A stretch of DNA of 64,000 nt, taken from positions 682,001 through 746,000 of the forward strand of contig BDSL01000034.1 of assembly GCA_003116995.1 (NCBI GenBank), in the 5' to 3' direction. The position numbers and the translations under genes were made by a program. Source of the stretch: Yamagishiella unicocca (lineage: Eukaryota; Chlorophyta; Chlorophyceae; Chlamydomonadales; Volvocaceae). The first letter of the stretch is position 1. Every line of letters begins with the position of its first letter. Positions 45,833-53,860 of this stretch are shown here, piece by piece. A model generated the notes under the pieces. It did not search any database. It saw only the letters and a list, made by a program, of their open reading frames with translations, and had not been told where the DNA came from.

Positions 45833-46759
45833 GCTGCCGTTGCTGCCTTGGGCCCCGTGAAGAGAGATGTGTTTCCTGGCGTGCACAGTGCGTTTTCGTT
45901 GCCGTGGCTTCGGAGCCAGTCGTACGCGGCGGCCGGGGGCCGGCCCCGGTTCCCCCGGGAACAAAAACACGTCGCCGCCACCGCATACGGCACTGCTCTC
46001 CCACTCTACCACCTCCCATTACGCCAACCAACCCCCAACCCTCCGCCTTCCGTCCTCCACCTCCGCCCGCCCGCGCGCCCGCGCCCGCGCCCGCTCCGCC
46101 TGCAGGGTATGCTCCAATCCCGCCTAGCCAACTGCGGCTCTCCTCAGCCGCCCTCCGGCGTCACCTCTCCCAACTCGCCCGGCAGGAGTATCCGCTCGCC
46201 GCCGTCGGGGGCTGCAGGCGGCGGCGAATGCATCCTGTCCCCGACGGGTCGCCCGTCCCTGCACGGCAGCCGGCGGCTGGCCGGGCTGGGCGCCAGCGGC
46301 GCCAGCACCTCGCTGCGCCTCGGCTCCCTGGATCTAGGATCCAGCACCGGCCGCCTCACCGCCGGAGGGGCCTTATTCGCCGCCCTCTCCGCTCTGCAAC
46401 CCTCCGCCACCGCCGCCGCCTCGTCCGAAAGCGCTGACGGCGGTGCCGGCGGCGGTGGCGGCGGCGGCAGCCGCCGCCGCCGCTCCGGCGCCGCGGCCGC
46501 CGGCGCCGCCAGCCTTGCGGACCTGGCCCAGGGGCCGGTGGTGGTGGTGGCGGCGCACGTGCCCTCCAGGTCGTCGTCGTCGTCGCTGGTGGCGGCGGGG
46601 ACGCTGCCCACGTCGGCGGTCAGCGGTGCCGTCATCCGGGGCGCGGCGGTGCTGCTGGACGACGGCACCACGCGCGTGTCACTCAGCGAGGCGCTGGCGC
46701 TGCGGCGAGCCATGGCGTACAGCCCGCTGGGCACGGGCAAGCTGCTGAGCCTGCCTTGA
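33169..46759 (+). CDS. WDR17: WDR17 homologue: double WD40 propeller plus TPR-like solenoid
   Basis: Seventeen exons: 33169-33297, 33480-33653, 34386-34474, 35097-36162, 36745-36935, 37773-38018, 38503-38614, 39081-39153, 39545-39738, 40373-40553, 40967-41208, 41676-41891, 42230-43597, 44184-44500, 45062-45212, 45597-45752, 46106-46759; about 1852 residues, all phases closing. Signatures include VGIDKFAYMSSLAIYVY at the start of propeller 1, TDPNLLATASFDSSVRVWDI, SGSW-type GSWDSSIRVWDVRNGRC, HHADVYGIAIHPQRPFFMVT with CSRDTTLRLWS, then solenoid parts EDLLREAAQQHL...HCCELLADLGDWDRAL, and the C-terminal SEALALRRAMAYSPLGTGKL. These follow animal WDR17 in order. WDR17 is a poorly characterised scaffold. 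Exon 13 holds a ~300-residue Ala/Gly/Ser/Pro insertion. The first exon is the weakest call: it was chosen for phase and a short FLAGTRP resemblance. Confidence 0.88.
33846..33878. repeat. Telomere-like interstitial repeat
   Basis: AACCCTTAACCCTTAACCCT, flanked by CTAAAAA and AAGGGA, in WDR17 intron 2. It resembles a degenerate telomere tract (CCCTAA/CCCTAAAA types) but has only about three units. Confidence 0.4.
34586..34660. repeat. Family B intronic repeat, long form
   Basis: GGCATAAAGACCGGTTACGC followed by AGCTGGCGCATTGTCTTCGG and ACACCTAGGTGTGGGCGC, about 110 nt after the 5' splice site of WDR17 intron 3. It closely matches 5036-5110. Confidence 0.8.
34696..34768. repeat. Family A intronic repeat, left orientation
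   Basis: GGTTCGAGGGAAACCCGTGG through to GATGCATGCTGGAGAACTGG, directly after a B copy in WDR17 intron 3. It is nearly identical to 13351-13421. Confidence 0.9.
36207..36240. repeat. Family C intronic repeat, left orientation
   Basis: GGTTTTTGAAAGGAATCCGC followed by GAATCCCCGGCCG, about 45 nt after the 5' splice site of WDR17 intron 4. Confidence 0.6.
36535..36690. repeat. (CAACACCAAC)n minisatellite
   Basis: About fifteen imperfect 10-nt CAACACCAAC units occupy the 3' part of WDR17 intron 4, ending some 55 nt before the 3' splice site. They take the place of the normal pyrimidine-rich stretch there. Confidence 0.9.
36947..37085. repeat. GGGGGTAGCC-type minisatellite
   Basis: About fourteen 10-nt units of the form CCGGGGGTAG/CCGGGGGTGG/AAGCGGGGGCAG start about 12 nt after the 5' splice site of WDR17 intron 5. 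They are very G-rich on the transcript. Confidence 0.9.
37107..37154. repeat. Family B intronic repeat, left orientation
   Basis: AGTTACAGAAAAGAACCGGT followed by GGACATGGGAAGTGTAG, in the 5' half of WDR17 intron 5. Confidence 0.75.
37481..37525. repeat. Family C intronic repeat, right orientation
   Basis: TTTGCCGGCCGTGGGTTCGC followed by TGATTCTCTTATAGACCCCC, in the 3' half of WDR17 intron 5. Confidence 0.75.
37629..37665. repeat. Family B intronic repeat, right orientation
   Basis: TTGTCGTTTTTCGTGTCACC followed by GGTTTCACACC, just before a family A copy and the 3' splice site of WDR17 intron 5. Confidence 0.65.
37683..37750. repeat. Family A intronic repeat, right orientation
   Basis: CTCCAGCATGCATCTCAAAA through to CATCCACGGGTCTTCCTCGA, ending about 22 nt before the 3' splice site at 37772. 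It is the reverse complement of the donor-proximal copies. Confidence 0.9.
38669..38705. repeat. Family C repeat, exact inverted partner of 40584-40620
   Basis: Thirty-seven nt including CCTTGGTTTGTCGGCCGTGG are the exact reverse complement of 40584-40620. This copy lies near the donor of WDR17 intron 7 in the right orientation, an exception to the usual polarity. Confidence 0.9.
39187..39212. repeat. Family A short copy, left orientation
   Basis: ACCGGAAACCCGTGGGTCGG, about 35 nt after the 5' splice site of WDR17 intron 8. The same intron has an inverted copy at its other end. Confidence 0.65.
39457..39499. repeat. Family A copy, right orientation
   Basis: CCAAACGGTTTTCCTCGCAT followed by CCACGGATCTACCTCGCAAC, about 45 nt before the 3' splice site of WDR17 intron 8. 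With 39187-39212 it gives this 391-nt intron inverted ends. Confidence 0.75.
39749..39805. repeat. Family C copy, left orientation
   Basis: TTTTTTATAAGAGAATCCAC followed by tandem GAATCCACGAATTCACGGAT and GCGGATCCACGGCTGG, starting 10 nt after the 5' splice site of WDR17 intron 9. Confidence 0.75.
40163..40250. repeat. Family A copy, right orientation, diverged
   Basis: CTCTCCAGCATATGCACTTC through to GACCTACGGGTTCCCTCTAT in the 3' half of WDR17 intron 9. Confidence 0.6.
40567..40620. repeat. Family C copy, left orientation
   Basis: ACGATATAAAGCCGCGAATC followed by CACGGCCGACAAACCAAGGG, starting about 14 nt after the 5' splice site of WDR17 intron 10. Confidence 0.8.
41222..41262. repeat. 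Family B copy, left orientation
   Basis: CAATAAGATCCGGTTACACG followed by ACATGGGTATACAAGC, about 15 nt after the 5' splice site of WDR17 intron 11. Confidence 0.75.
41424..41516. repeat. (CCA)n microsatellite
   Basis: About thirty ACC/CCA triplets, nearly pure, in WDR17 intron 11. Confidence 0.95.
41525..41639. repeat. 23-bp tandem repeat, five units
   Basis: Five perfect 23-nt units (TCCTGCCCCACTAGCTCACC plus AGC) end about 36 nt before the 3' splice site of WDR17 intron 11. Each unit contains CTAG and a CAG, so each is a potential cryptic acceptor. Confidence 0.95.
43713..43790. repeat. Family A copy, left orientation
   Basis: GGTTGAGGAGAACCCGTGTC through to GTGCGTGCTGGAGGACTTGG in WDR17 intron 13. 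It is preceded by three B-like GAAAAGAACCGGT fragments (43650-43710) and followed by a C-like stretch at 43924-43958. Confidence 0.75.
44932..44962. repeat. Family B copy, right orientation
   Basis: CTGTCGTGTAACCGGGTCTT followed by CTCGCCCC in the 3' half of WDR17 intron 14. Confidence 0.75.
45019..45050. repeat. Family C copy, right orientation, short
   Basis: ATGGGTTCGCGGATTCTCGT followed by ATACCCTCC, about 12 nt before the 3' splice site (45061) of WDR17 intron 14. Confidence 0.65.
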
Positions 46760-47695
46760 AGGGGCGATTGCGAGGAGGACCGTGGATGGCGAGGAAAACC
46801 GTGAGGGGGGAAGGATCGGGATCGGGATCCCGCCATCCACTATTCGCCGGTTAGGAAATTTCCGATGTTGTTCTCCGTTTCCTATGTCGTGCAGCCGGGT
46901 ATTCTCACCGCAACCAAGCCAAGCCCGTCACGCGTGCGGTGGCAGCCCGGTGGGGTTTCCCGGCGGGAGGTGGCAGCCCGGTGGGGTTCCCGGCGGGAGA
47001 TGGCGGCGTCGCATCGCGCGGCGGAGGGCGGTGGCTTTTGGGGCGCCGGTAAGGGGCTTGTGCCGCTGCGGCTCTGAGGGGCCAGCGCGCGCGAGCACCA
47101 TAGTAGGGGCGCCAGCAGGTACGGGTGTGAGAGGAAACCCGTTAGGCGCGGGCGGGTAGGGGGATATTGTTCTGCTGGGGACAGGAACCGGGTGTAGTGG
47201 CACGTGGGTAGCTCGGGTGGCGCGAGAGAGAAAGGGACTGCTGAAGAGTAGGAGGTATACATGTTTGCGGGTACCGGGTACTGAGTGGATTGAGCCTGGG
47301 AGGTGTGTGCGAGTGTGTTCCGAGCTTGACGGCGTTTGACTTGGTGTATTTGGAAAGCCAGCGGCGTCCAGCGCGCAGCGCACCACGTGGCCCAGGCCCC
47401 GGGCCCGCATGACTCACTCGTCCCCTACGTTACCGCAACCATCGCATCGCTGGCGACGTTTAGGATGTCGTACTGGTGTGCCGTACGGCTCCATGGCGCA
47501 CTGGTCCGCATGGCTGCCAGCGCCGACACCAGCGAAGGAGGAGGGCTCGGTGCATGGGAAAGAAACGAACGCAGCTGGGCTGGTTTAAGGTTTTTAGGGT
47601 TTTAGGGTCGCGAGCTGTCGCGAGGGCCGCAGGGCGTTGTTGTCTCCTCCCCGCACGCAAGCCCACAACGCATGCCCTGACCACCAGGTGTATGA
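46760..47695. other. WDR17 3' UTR / intergenic, with orphan A and B repeats
   Basis: No coding region is supported here. A family A-left-like stretch (46766-46810) and a B-right copy (46881-46914) lie just after the WDR17 stop, and another A-left fragment (GAGAGGAAACCCGTTAGG, about 47129) follows a donor-like CAGGTACGG at 47115-47123. These may mark an unmodelled UTR intron. No TGTAA was found close to the stop. Confidence 0.5.
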
Positions 47696-48556
47696 TCAGA
47701 TGCACTGCACTGCACCACCGCCGCATTCGCCCGAGCGCGTCTGGCAGCTTATCACGACCTCCTCCTCATCATCATCTTCCTCCTCCTCATCGTACTTGTA
47801 CTCGTACTCTGCGATGAAAGGGGTGGTGGGCTCGCGCCGGGCCACCCTCACATTCGGATTCCTGTGACATGTGATCGTGGGGTTCTGACGAAGCCTGTTG
47901 GGACGTTTGTTGGGACGTTTAAGAGTGCTTCGGTTACCGGTATTGAAGTCGCGGCGGAAGGGAGGCTGCTGCGGCTGTGGCGGGTTGTACGGGTGCACGG
48001 ATGTCAGGGAGGGTCCGGAACCTTTATGAGGATAAGCGAAGGGAATGGAAGCGTAGCCGGTGTGCCTATGCACTGTGGTAAGGTGGGTGGGGGGGGGGAG
48101 GGGGGAGGATGGCCCTTTGAAAAAGCACGCCGTGCTCAGTGTCTGTATTTCGGGCGACAGACCGCACCGCGCCGGCATCAGTTGTCGCAGTGTTGTTGTA
48201 CTTGTTACAGTGGGCTCCAGACCTTGAAAGGTAGAGCCATCGGGCGCATCGCAGTGTTGTGGCATGGCGCACCATGGCGCTGCATCCAACGCTGGCGTGC
48301 CTCGTCCGCCGTTGTGTGGTTCTGCAGGCAGCGCCCTTTTGCCGACTTTCTGATGTCGAAAGGGATTGGACAAGCGCGCAGCTGTGCGTCTGCCGGGCTG
48401 CATTACATCAGTTGTCAGTTGGGCCGCAGCGGCCTGGAGATCACGAGCACCCAAACTAGCTGCGAAAAGCTGGGCCGAGTCGAAGGCTGTGACGGACGCG
48501 GTCGACGCACCAAAAGCGGCGGAGAGACTTGACCCGTCTGCGTGCATGCATGGCAT
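47696..48556 (-). CDS. Hypothetical gene, exon structure unresolved
   Basis: Two protein-like stretches suggest a gene read leftwards. The first starts at ATG 48556 (MPCMHADGSSLSAAFGASTA) and has a possible 5' splice site after QLTTD (48415). The other is a final exon of about 47862-47696 after a CACAG acceptor, encoding RREPTTPFIAEYEYKYDEEE, a further acidic run and a Gly/Cys-rich end. What joins them is unclear: no middle exon could be fixed, and one 312-codon frame also runs uninterrupted through the region from a GTG at 48631. I recognise no family. The acidic run partly reflects a simple (TCC/TCA)n tract. It faces the PDDEXK_6 gene head to head. Confidence 0.3.
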   Translation of the reverse strand: MPCMHADGSSLSAAFGASTASVTAFDSAQLFAASLGARDLQAAAAQLTTDVMQPGRRTAARLSNPFRHQKVGKRALPAEPHNGGRGTPALDAAPWCAMPQHCDAPDGSTFQGLEPTVTSTTTLRQLMPARCGLSPEIQTLSTACFFKGPSSPLPPPTHLTTVHRHTGYASIPFAYPHKGSGPSLTSVHPYNPPQPQQPPFRRDFNTGNRSTLKRPNKRPNRLRQNPTITCHRNPNVRVARREPTTPFIAEYEYKYDEEEEDDDEEEVVISCQTRSGECGGGAVQCI

Positions 48557-49086
48557 CTGGAAAATGCGGCGCCGAGCGGCCTTCGGGAAGAGGATAGGAG
48601 CTGTCGTGGCGGCCACAGCACGTCGCAGCACGTCGTGGGGCGCTCTTGGGCAGCCTCACCGTGTCGCCCCCCGCTTGCTTCCTTGCCGAGCGTTATTGGT
48701 GCAAGGATTCTTTGATCCTGTCTGGTTACCATCAGGTGGTTTGGAAGTCCAAGAATAAGATTCGGGTGCGCGGAAAGGTGAGGATTCTGCCATCGCGTGG
48801 CCGATTGCGTACGGCGACAGCTCGGTTTCTACGAAAATAGCTGACCACCCAAGCCCATCATCATTAAACATGATTCAGCAAATCAAGTTCATAAATATAA
48901 CCTGAAGTCACACATACAGGCGCTGTCATTACGTTGTTGCAGCGTCGGCTGTGCACAATGTCGTCGCACTAGTTATTAGGCCGCCCTGCATGAGCTTACT
49001 ACACGAAAGTAGGAGAAGAATAGAGGGGATTGCTTGTGGCGGCTCGATTGCGAGGTCTCCACTGCGGCTCCCTTCTGAAGCTTCTA
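48557..49086. promoter_or_regulatory. Divergent interval upstream of the PDDEXK_6 gene
   Basis: About 530 bp between the hypothetical minus-strand start and the ATG at 49087. The part from about 48840 to 48930 is AT-rich (AAATATAACC, TTAAACATG). No specific site is recognised. Confidence 0.35.
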
Positions 49087-52000
49087 ATGGAGACTCCGAC
49101 CCTAAGCCGGCGCGCGAATAGTCTCCCAGCCCATACTTCAGAACTACTTTCAGGCTCGCTGCAGGATTTACACCTCCTGCAGCCGCTCGATGAGGTAAGG
49201 GGGGGACGGCTGCTGCGACTTGAGGCAATGCGTTGGGGCTTTTTGTCGGTCTTTTGTCGCTCTGGGATCCATTCTACAAGGAATATTACGCACCCCGTGT
49301 AATTGTGGCATGCAACGAGATCCAGCGGCGCTGTGCGACCTGTGCTGGCACGTGTCATGCGGGACTGGGACTGCTCGGGAAAGCTCGCAACTGGGCCACA
49401 CGACACGCTGCGTTTCTGCGAAGTGGACGAAAGTAGACGAACTGAACACGAATTGCTGAGCTCCTTGCCGTTTCCTGCGCGTCGCAGGCCAAGGTTGCGA
49501 CATCCGCAATTCTGTCGGACGCTCGCAGCCCACCCACCGTCGCTACCTTCAGCCCGGTGTTTGACCTAGAGCTAGGAGGCAGCTGTACAGCTACGCCTCA
49601 TGACCGGCCGCAGCGTGGACCCTCCGCATACGACCCCCTGCGCCGCGGCGCGGCGGCTGCCCACGTCGCCTTCCGCCAGCCGGCTGCGCCGCTGCCCGCG
49701 GCGACGCTGTGGCAAACGTTGAGCGCACAGAAAGTCGCCGCCGCGCCGGCGCCGTGCTCTGGCCTGGACCGCAGCCAAAGCGACCTGCAGGTCATGTTGG
49801 CACACCGCAACGGCGTGCCACCGCACGGCGCCGAGGCGCTGACGCCGGCGGGGGAGCGCCTGATGGAGCTGTGCAAGCCAGCCACCGAGTTGGAACAGGA
49901 GGTGCGTCAGGTCGTGCAGCAGCTGGGCCTTATGCTCGAGTGACGAGCCTAGCACCCGGGATGGCAAACACACGGCTGCTGGGTCGGGTCGGACGCTACG
50001 TTGACCTCCGGGGCTCTCCTCCCTCCGGACGACTTCCGCATCGCAGAAGCACACACACACATGACATGTAGCTTCCGGTGCCTTGCTTTCTCCCGTGACG
50101 TACGCACCCAACCCCACCGTCTCCTGCACCATGTAACCGGGTCTTCTCGCCACCCCACCCCGCAACACGTTCCACAAATAGGCAATATACCACCGGCAGA
50201 CGGTCGGTTGCTTCGTCCCATGTTACAAACACGCGCGTTTTTACGCTGCCCAGCATTTCATTCCCCACACGCAATCCTGACACAATGCCCCACACGCTGT
50301 CCTGACACGGGTGTCTTCTCTTCCTCTTGATCCCGCCCGCCTCGCAGCTTGCGCGCCGCCTGAGGGCCTTCCGCAACGCCCGGATCGCCAAGCCCCACGC
50401 TGCCGCTGAAGCTACCGTGGGAGCTGGCGGCCTGGGGTCTGGCCCCGGTCCCAGCTCGGGCAGCTCAGATCGGCCAATCACCGCCGCGCAGGCGGCCGAC
50501 GCCACCGCCGCCGGCGTGAGCGCCTCCTTCCCAGCTCCCGGCGAAATCGAGGCGCTGGCTTCGGAGCTGCAATCCCAGGGTTTCATCGTTCAGATCCTGG
50601 ACGGTACGCGCCTGAGCAAGGACGCGCGCTCCTGCCTGCGGACCCTCAAGCACCGATTCCTCGTGTGCCTCGGATGGGGCAAGCCGCCGCAGCGGCGGTC
50701 CTTGCCGGAGCAGCAGGCGCGGTGCTCGGAGAAGCAGGACGCGGAGGCCAGGGCGCGGGAGCGCCTGACTGCGCCGCTGGTGGTGGAGGCGCGCTTCCGG
50801 GAGCAGTTCCTCATCGCCAGCCCGTCACGGGCCTACGAGCACCTGCTGCTGGTGCGTCCGGCAGTCGCGTCCGGTCGGGCATGTCTTGTGCATCGGAGCG
50901 CGCGCGGCACGGCGCGGCCCCGCTGACGACTGTGTAGGACTTGTTGGCGCATGCCGCGGCGAGTCCCCGCGCTGACCGCCGATCTCTTGGACTCGGTTTT
51001 TGCCTTTCTCCCCCCTCCGGGGCCCCTTTCCCTTCGCAGGCGCTGCCAGTCGTGTTCGTGGGCCCGATGCAGCGGCTGGAGGCCGCCATCGACCTTGTGG
51101 CGGCGGAGGTGGCGGCGCTGTTCAAGCAGGCCAATCGGTCGCTGCCGCCCTGGCGCACCAAGGGCGCGATGCTGTCGAAGTGGGCGCCGGCGCAGCTGAA
51201 GGAGATGGAGCGCATGCTGCAGCAGACGGACCTGCCGGGAACGGTGAGCGTGTTTCGTGTTTTTTCTTGTATCCCTGCCTGAGGCCGACGGCGTACTGAC
51301 TGCATGCTGACGGCATACTTACCTGACGGCGTACTGACTGCGCCAGCCGACATTGGTGGTGATCTTGTTCCTCCGCTCTTCCGATTCCGCTCGCTCACGT
51401 CCTAGTAGTTCATGCGGGTATAGGGGTTCGCACCATGATGGGGCTTGCACCATTTGTACGACCGCCGATGTGTCTCCTGTCGCCCGAATCCCCAGTCAGT
51501 TGTGGGTTCCCCGAATCCCCAGCAGCGTAACCCCATGCTTCCATGGCTGCTCCCCTCCACACACACACACACACACCACCACCACCACACCGCCCCTCGC
51601 CCCTCACCTTAGCGCCCTTCCCCACCACCCATCCCGCAGAGGGAATGCGACAAGTCGTGGGGCTCGGGCATCGGCGAGCCCTCCCTCCCGAGCTGCGACG
51701 CCGCCGCGGGCTCGGAGCCGCTGGGGGAACCCACCGGCGCGCCGCCGCACGCCCCGGAGGAGGTGTACGGCTTTGCTGACGTGGACGTGGGCGTGGATGA
51801 CTCGGAGCCCCACGGGTTGGACGAGGTGGTGGGGTTGGAAGGCGAACCGGCGCAGCGCAGCAGCAGCGCGCCGCCACGGGCCTTGAAGCCTCCCCCTGCT
51901 GATGCTGCTGCGGGCGCGACGGATGCTTTCCTGATGGGCCCCGACGGCGGCGTGCGGCCCCTGGTGATGATGGACACGCAGCTGGTGTGTGACGCACGGT

Positions 52001-53054
52001 CCAGCATCAGCCAGGTGGAGGCGCCGTGCGACGGCGCCGTGCTGCTGACTGGGCTAGGGCCGGGCGCCGGAGGAATGCGGGACGTCTGGTCCGGTCCCTC
52101 CGGCGGCCCTTCGGACGCAGTCAGGGCCATGACGGCTGAGCTCTGTGGCGGGCTGACCTTCCCGGTCCTGCCGGAGGCTGTGAAGGCGCCCGACGCGGCA
52201 GCAGCGCCGCTGCTGCTGGGCCCTATGGCGCCTCCGAAGCAGCCTCAGCGGCAGGAGCTTCAACAGCAGCAGCAGCAGCCGGCGGTGTTGCCCGCGCTGC
52301 GGCAGCCCGCGCCGCGGAGCGCCTTCTCGCCGTTTGCTTGCATATCGGTGCCGGAGGGAGATGGGAGCGAGGATGACGCGTCCATATTTGCGCGCAGCGG
52401 CTTCGCGACGACGGTGGTGCCGACGAAAGCGGAGCTGCAGCAGCAACAAGGCGGCGGCGGCGACTGCGGCGGCGGCGGCAGCATGATGCCGGAGTTCACT
52501 CTCATGCACTCGGCCCTGGCGCCGCAGCACCGCATGTACCAGCAGGACTGCGACCTGGGACACCGGGACGCGGCGGGCGAGACGTGGCGGGGCCCCACGC
52601 TACCCCTGCCGACGCCACCGACGCCCATGGGGCTGATCCTGGAACACCAGCCGCTGGCTACAGGAGCACTGGGGCTGGACCGCTGCCTCGGGGGCTTGGA
52701 GTTGGCTGGCGGCGCCGCCAACCCTGCCGCAACCAACCCCGGCGCTGGCCTGGCGCCCTCCGCTTCGCACCCCCCTCCCAACACGGCCGCCGGCGGCGGC
52801 TACCAGCTGCAGTTCCCCAAGGCCGATGTGCTCCGCATCACGAGGCGCTCCAGCTCCGATTTGTCGCGAGCGGCGAGCAAGGTCAAGAGCACGACGTCGC
52901 TGCTGGCGACGGCGCTCAGGCGGGCGCTGCCGGGCGGCTCGTCGTCGCTCCAGGGAGGAGGGCCGCCCACGAGCTCCGGCGGCGCGCAGGAGCAGGCGCA
53001 ACGTGACGGCGTGGTGAGGGACAACCGCGAGCGTGCGGAGGTCGCCGCCGCCTC

Positions 53055-53086
<32 letters not shown>

Positions 53087-53301
53087 GCCGGGGTCCCGTC
53101 AGCTCGGGGGCCTCGGGCGCCGGTAAGCCGACGACGGCAGGGGCACCGGCCGCAGCTGCAGGTGCGGGTGTGAGCACGCAAGTCGCGTTGCCCGGGGGCG
53201 TCATGACGCGACCGTCGGGGGACGAGCCCGTGTGGGCGCGCATCGCCACCGTCAAGTGGGGCCAGCCAGCCGCGGGCGCGGCGCCGCTGCGGGACAAGTG
53301 A
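49087..53301 (+). CDS. PDDEXK_6 (DUF506) family protein with long C-terminal tail
   Basis: Exons: 49087-49194, 49488-49901, 50348-50851, 51040-51243, 51640-53301; about 963 residues, every junction in phase 0. The plant DUF506 core spans roughly residues 250-410: ELQSQGFIVQILDG, LRTLKHRFLVCLGW, VVEARFREQFLIASPSRAYE with HLLL, ALPVVFVGPMQRLEAAIDLV, then SLPPWRTKGAMLSKWAP, which is the family's characteristic PPWR...KW ending. The fold is classed with PD-(D/E)XK nucleases, but activity is unproven in plants. The start is the first ATG in frame after a stop at 49021. Land-plant members are about 250-400 residues, so the ~550-residue Ser/Gly/Gln-rich tail encoded by the last exon is unusual. Intron 2 has a family B copy. 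Confidence 0.85.
50128..50155. repeat. Family B copy, right orientation
   Basis: ACCATGTAACCGGGTCTTCT followed by CGCCACCCC in intron 2 of the PDDEXK_6 gene, close to the copies at 10430 and 44932. Confidence 0.7.
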
Positions 53302-53855
53302 GCCGGCTGGGCCCTGGTTTGCGGCCGACCTCACGCAGCAACAGCAGCGGCCGCAGCGGCGGTGCTGGCCGCAGGCCGCTGGCCGCAGGGCGGTGACGTG
53401 GCCGGCAGGCGGGTTGGGTTGGGAGGGGGCGGTGGCTGCGACCGGGGGGGGCGCAGGGCCGCGGCTGCCCGTGGCGGTGTGGAACGGAGTGGTTCGCGCG
53501 GTGGCTGCGGTGCGAGTGAAGCGCGTTCCGGCCGTTGCGGAGGTTCCAGCCGCGTGTGATCGTTGGGAGGCAGTAGCGCCGCAGGGCCGGCTATCACGAG
53601 CCAAGCCACGCGGAGGCGTGTCTTGTTGCCTAAATTGGCGTGTGGCGCGGGCTGGGGGCATCATAGCCTGTGCGGCGGCGTCGCTTCGGGAACTTGGGTT
53701 GGTTGCAGAGGAGGGAGGGCGAGGCGGTGTCACGGACCGCACCGCGGTGCAGGGAGCGGGAGGGCGGTGCGATGCATAGCTCGGTGTTCGGCTCCGGCGT
53801 CGGAGTGGTCGTACGCGTGTGGTGGGCGCCTGGCGAGCAAGGTGGTGGTTTTTTT

Positions 53856-53860
53856 TGTAA
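53856..53860 (+). terminator. TGTAA polyadenylation signal, PDDEXK_6 gene
   Basis: TGTAA follows a T-run (TTTTTTTTGTAAG) about 555 nt after the stop at 53301. Confidence 0.55.
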
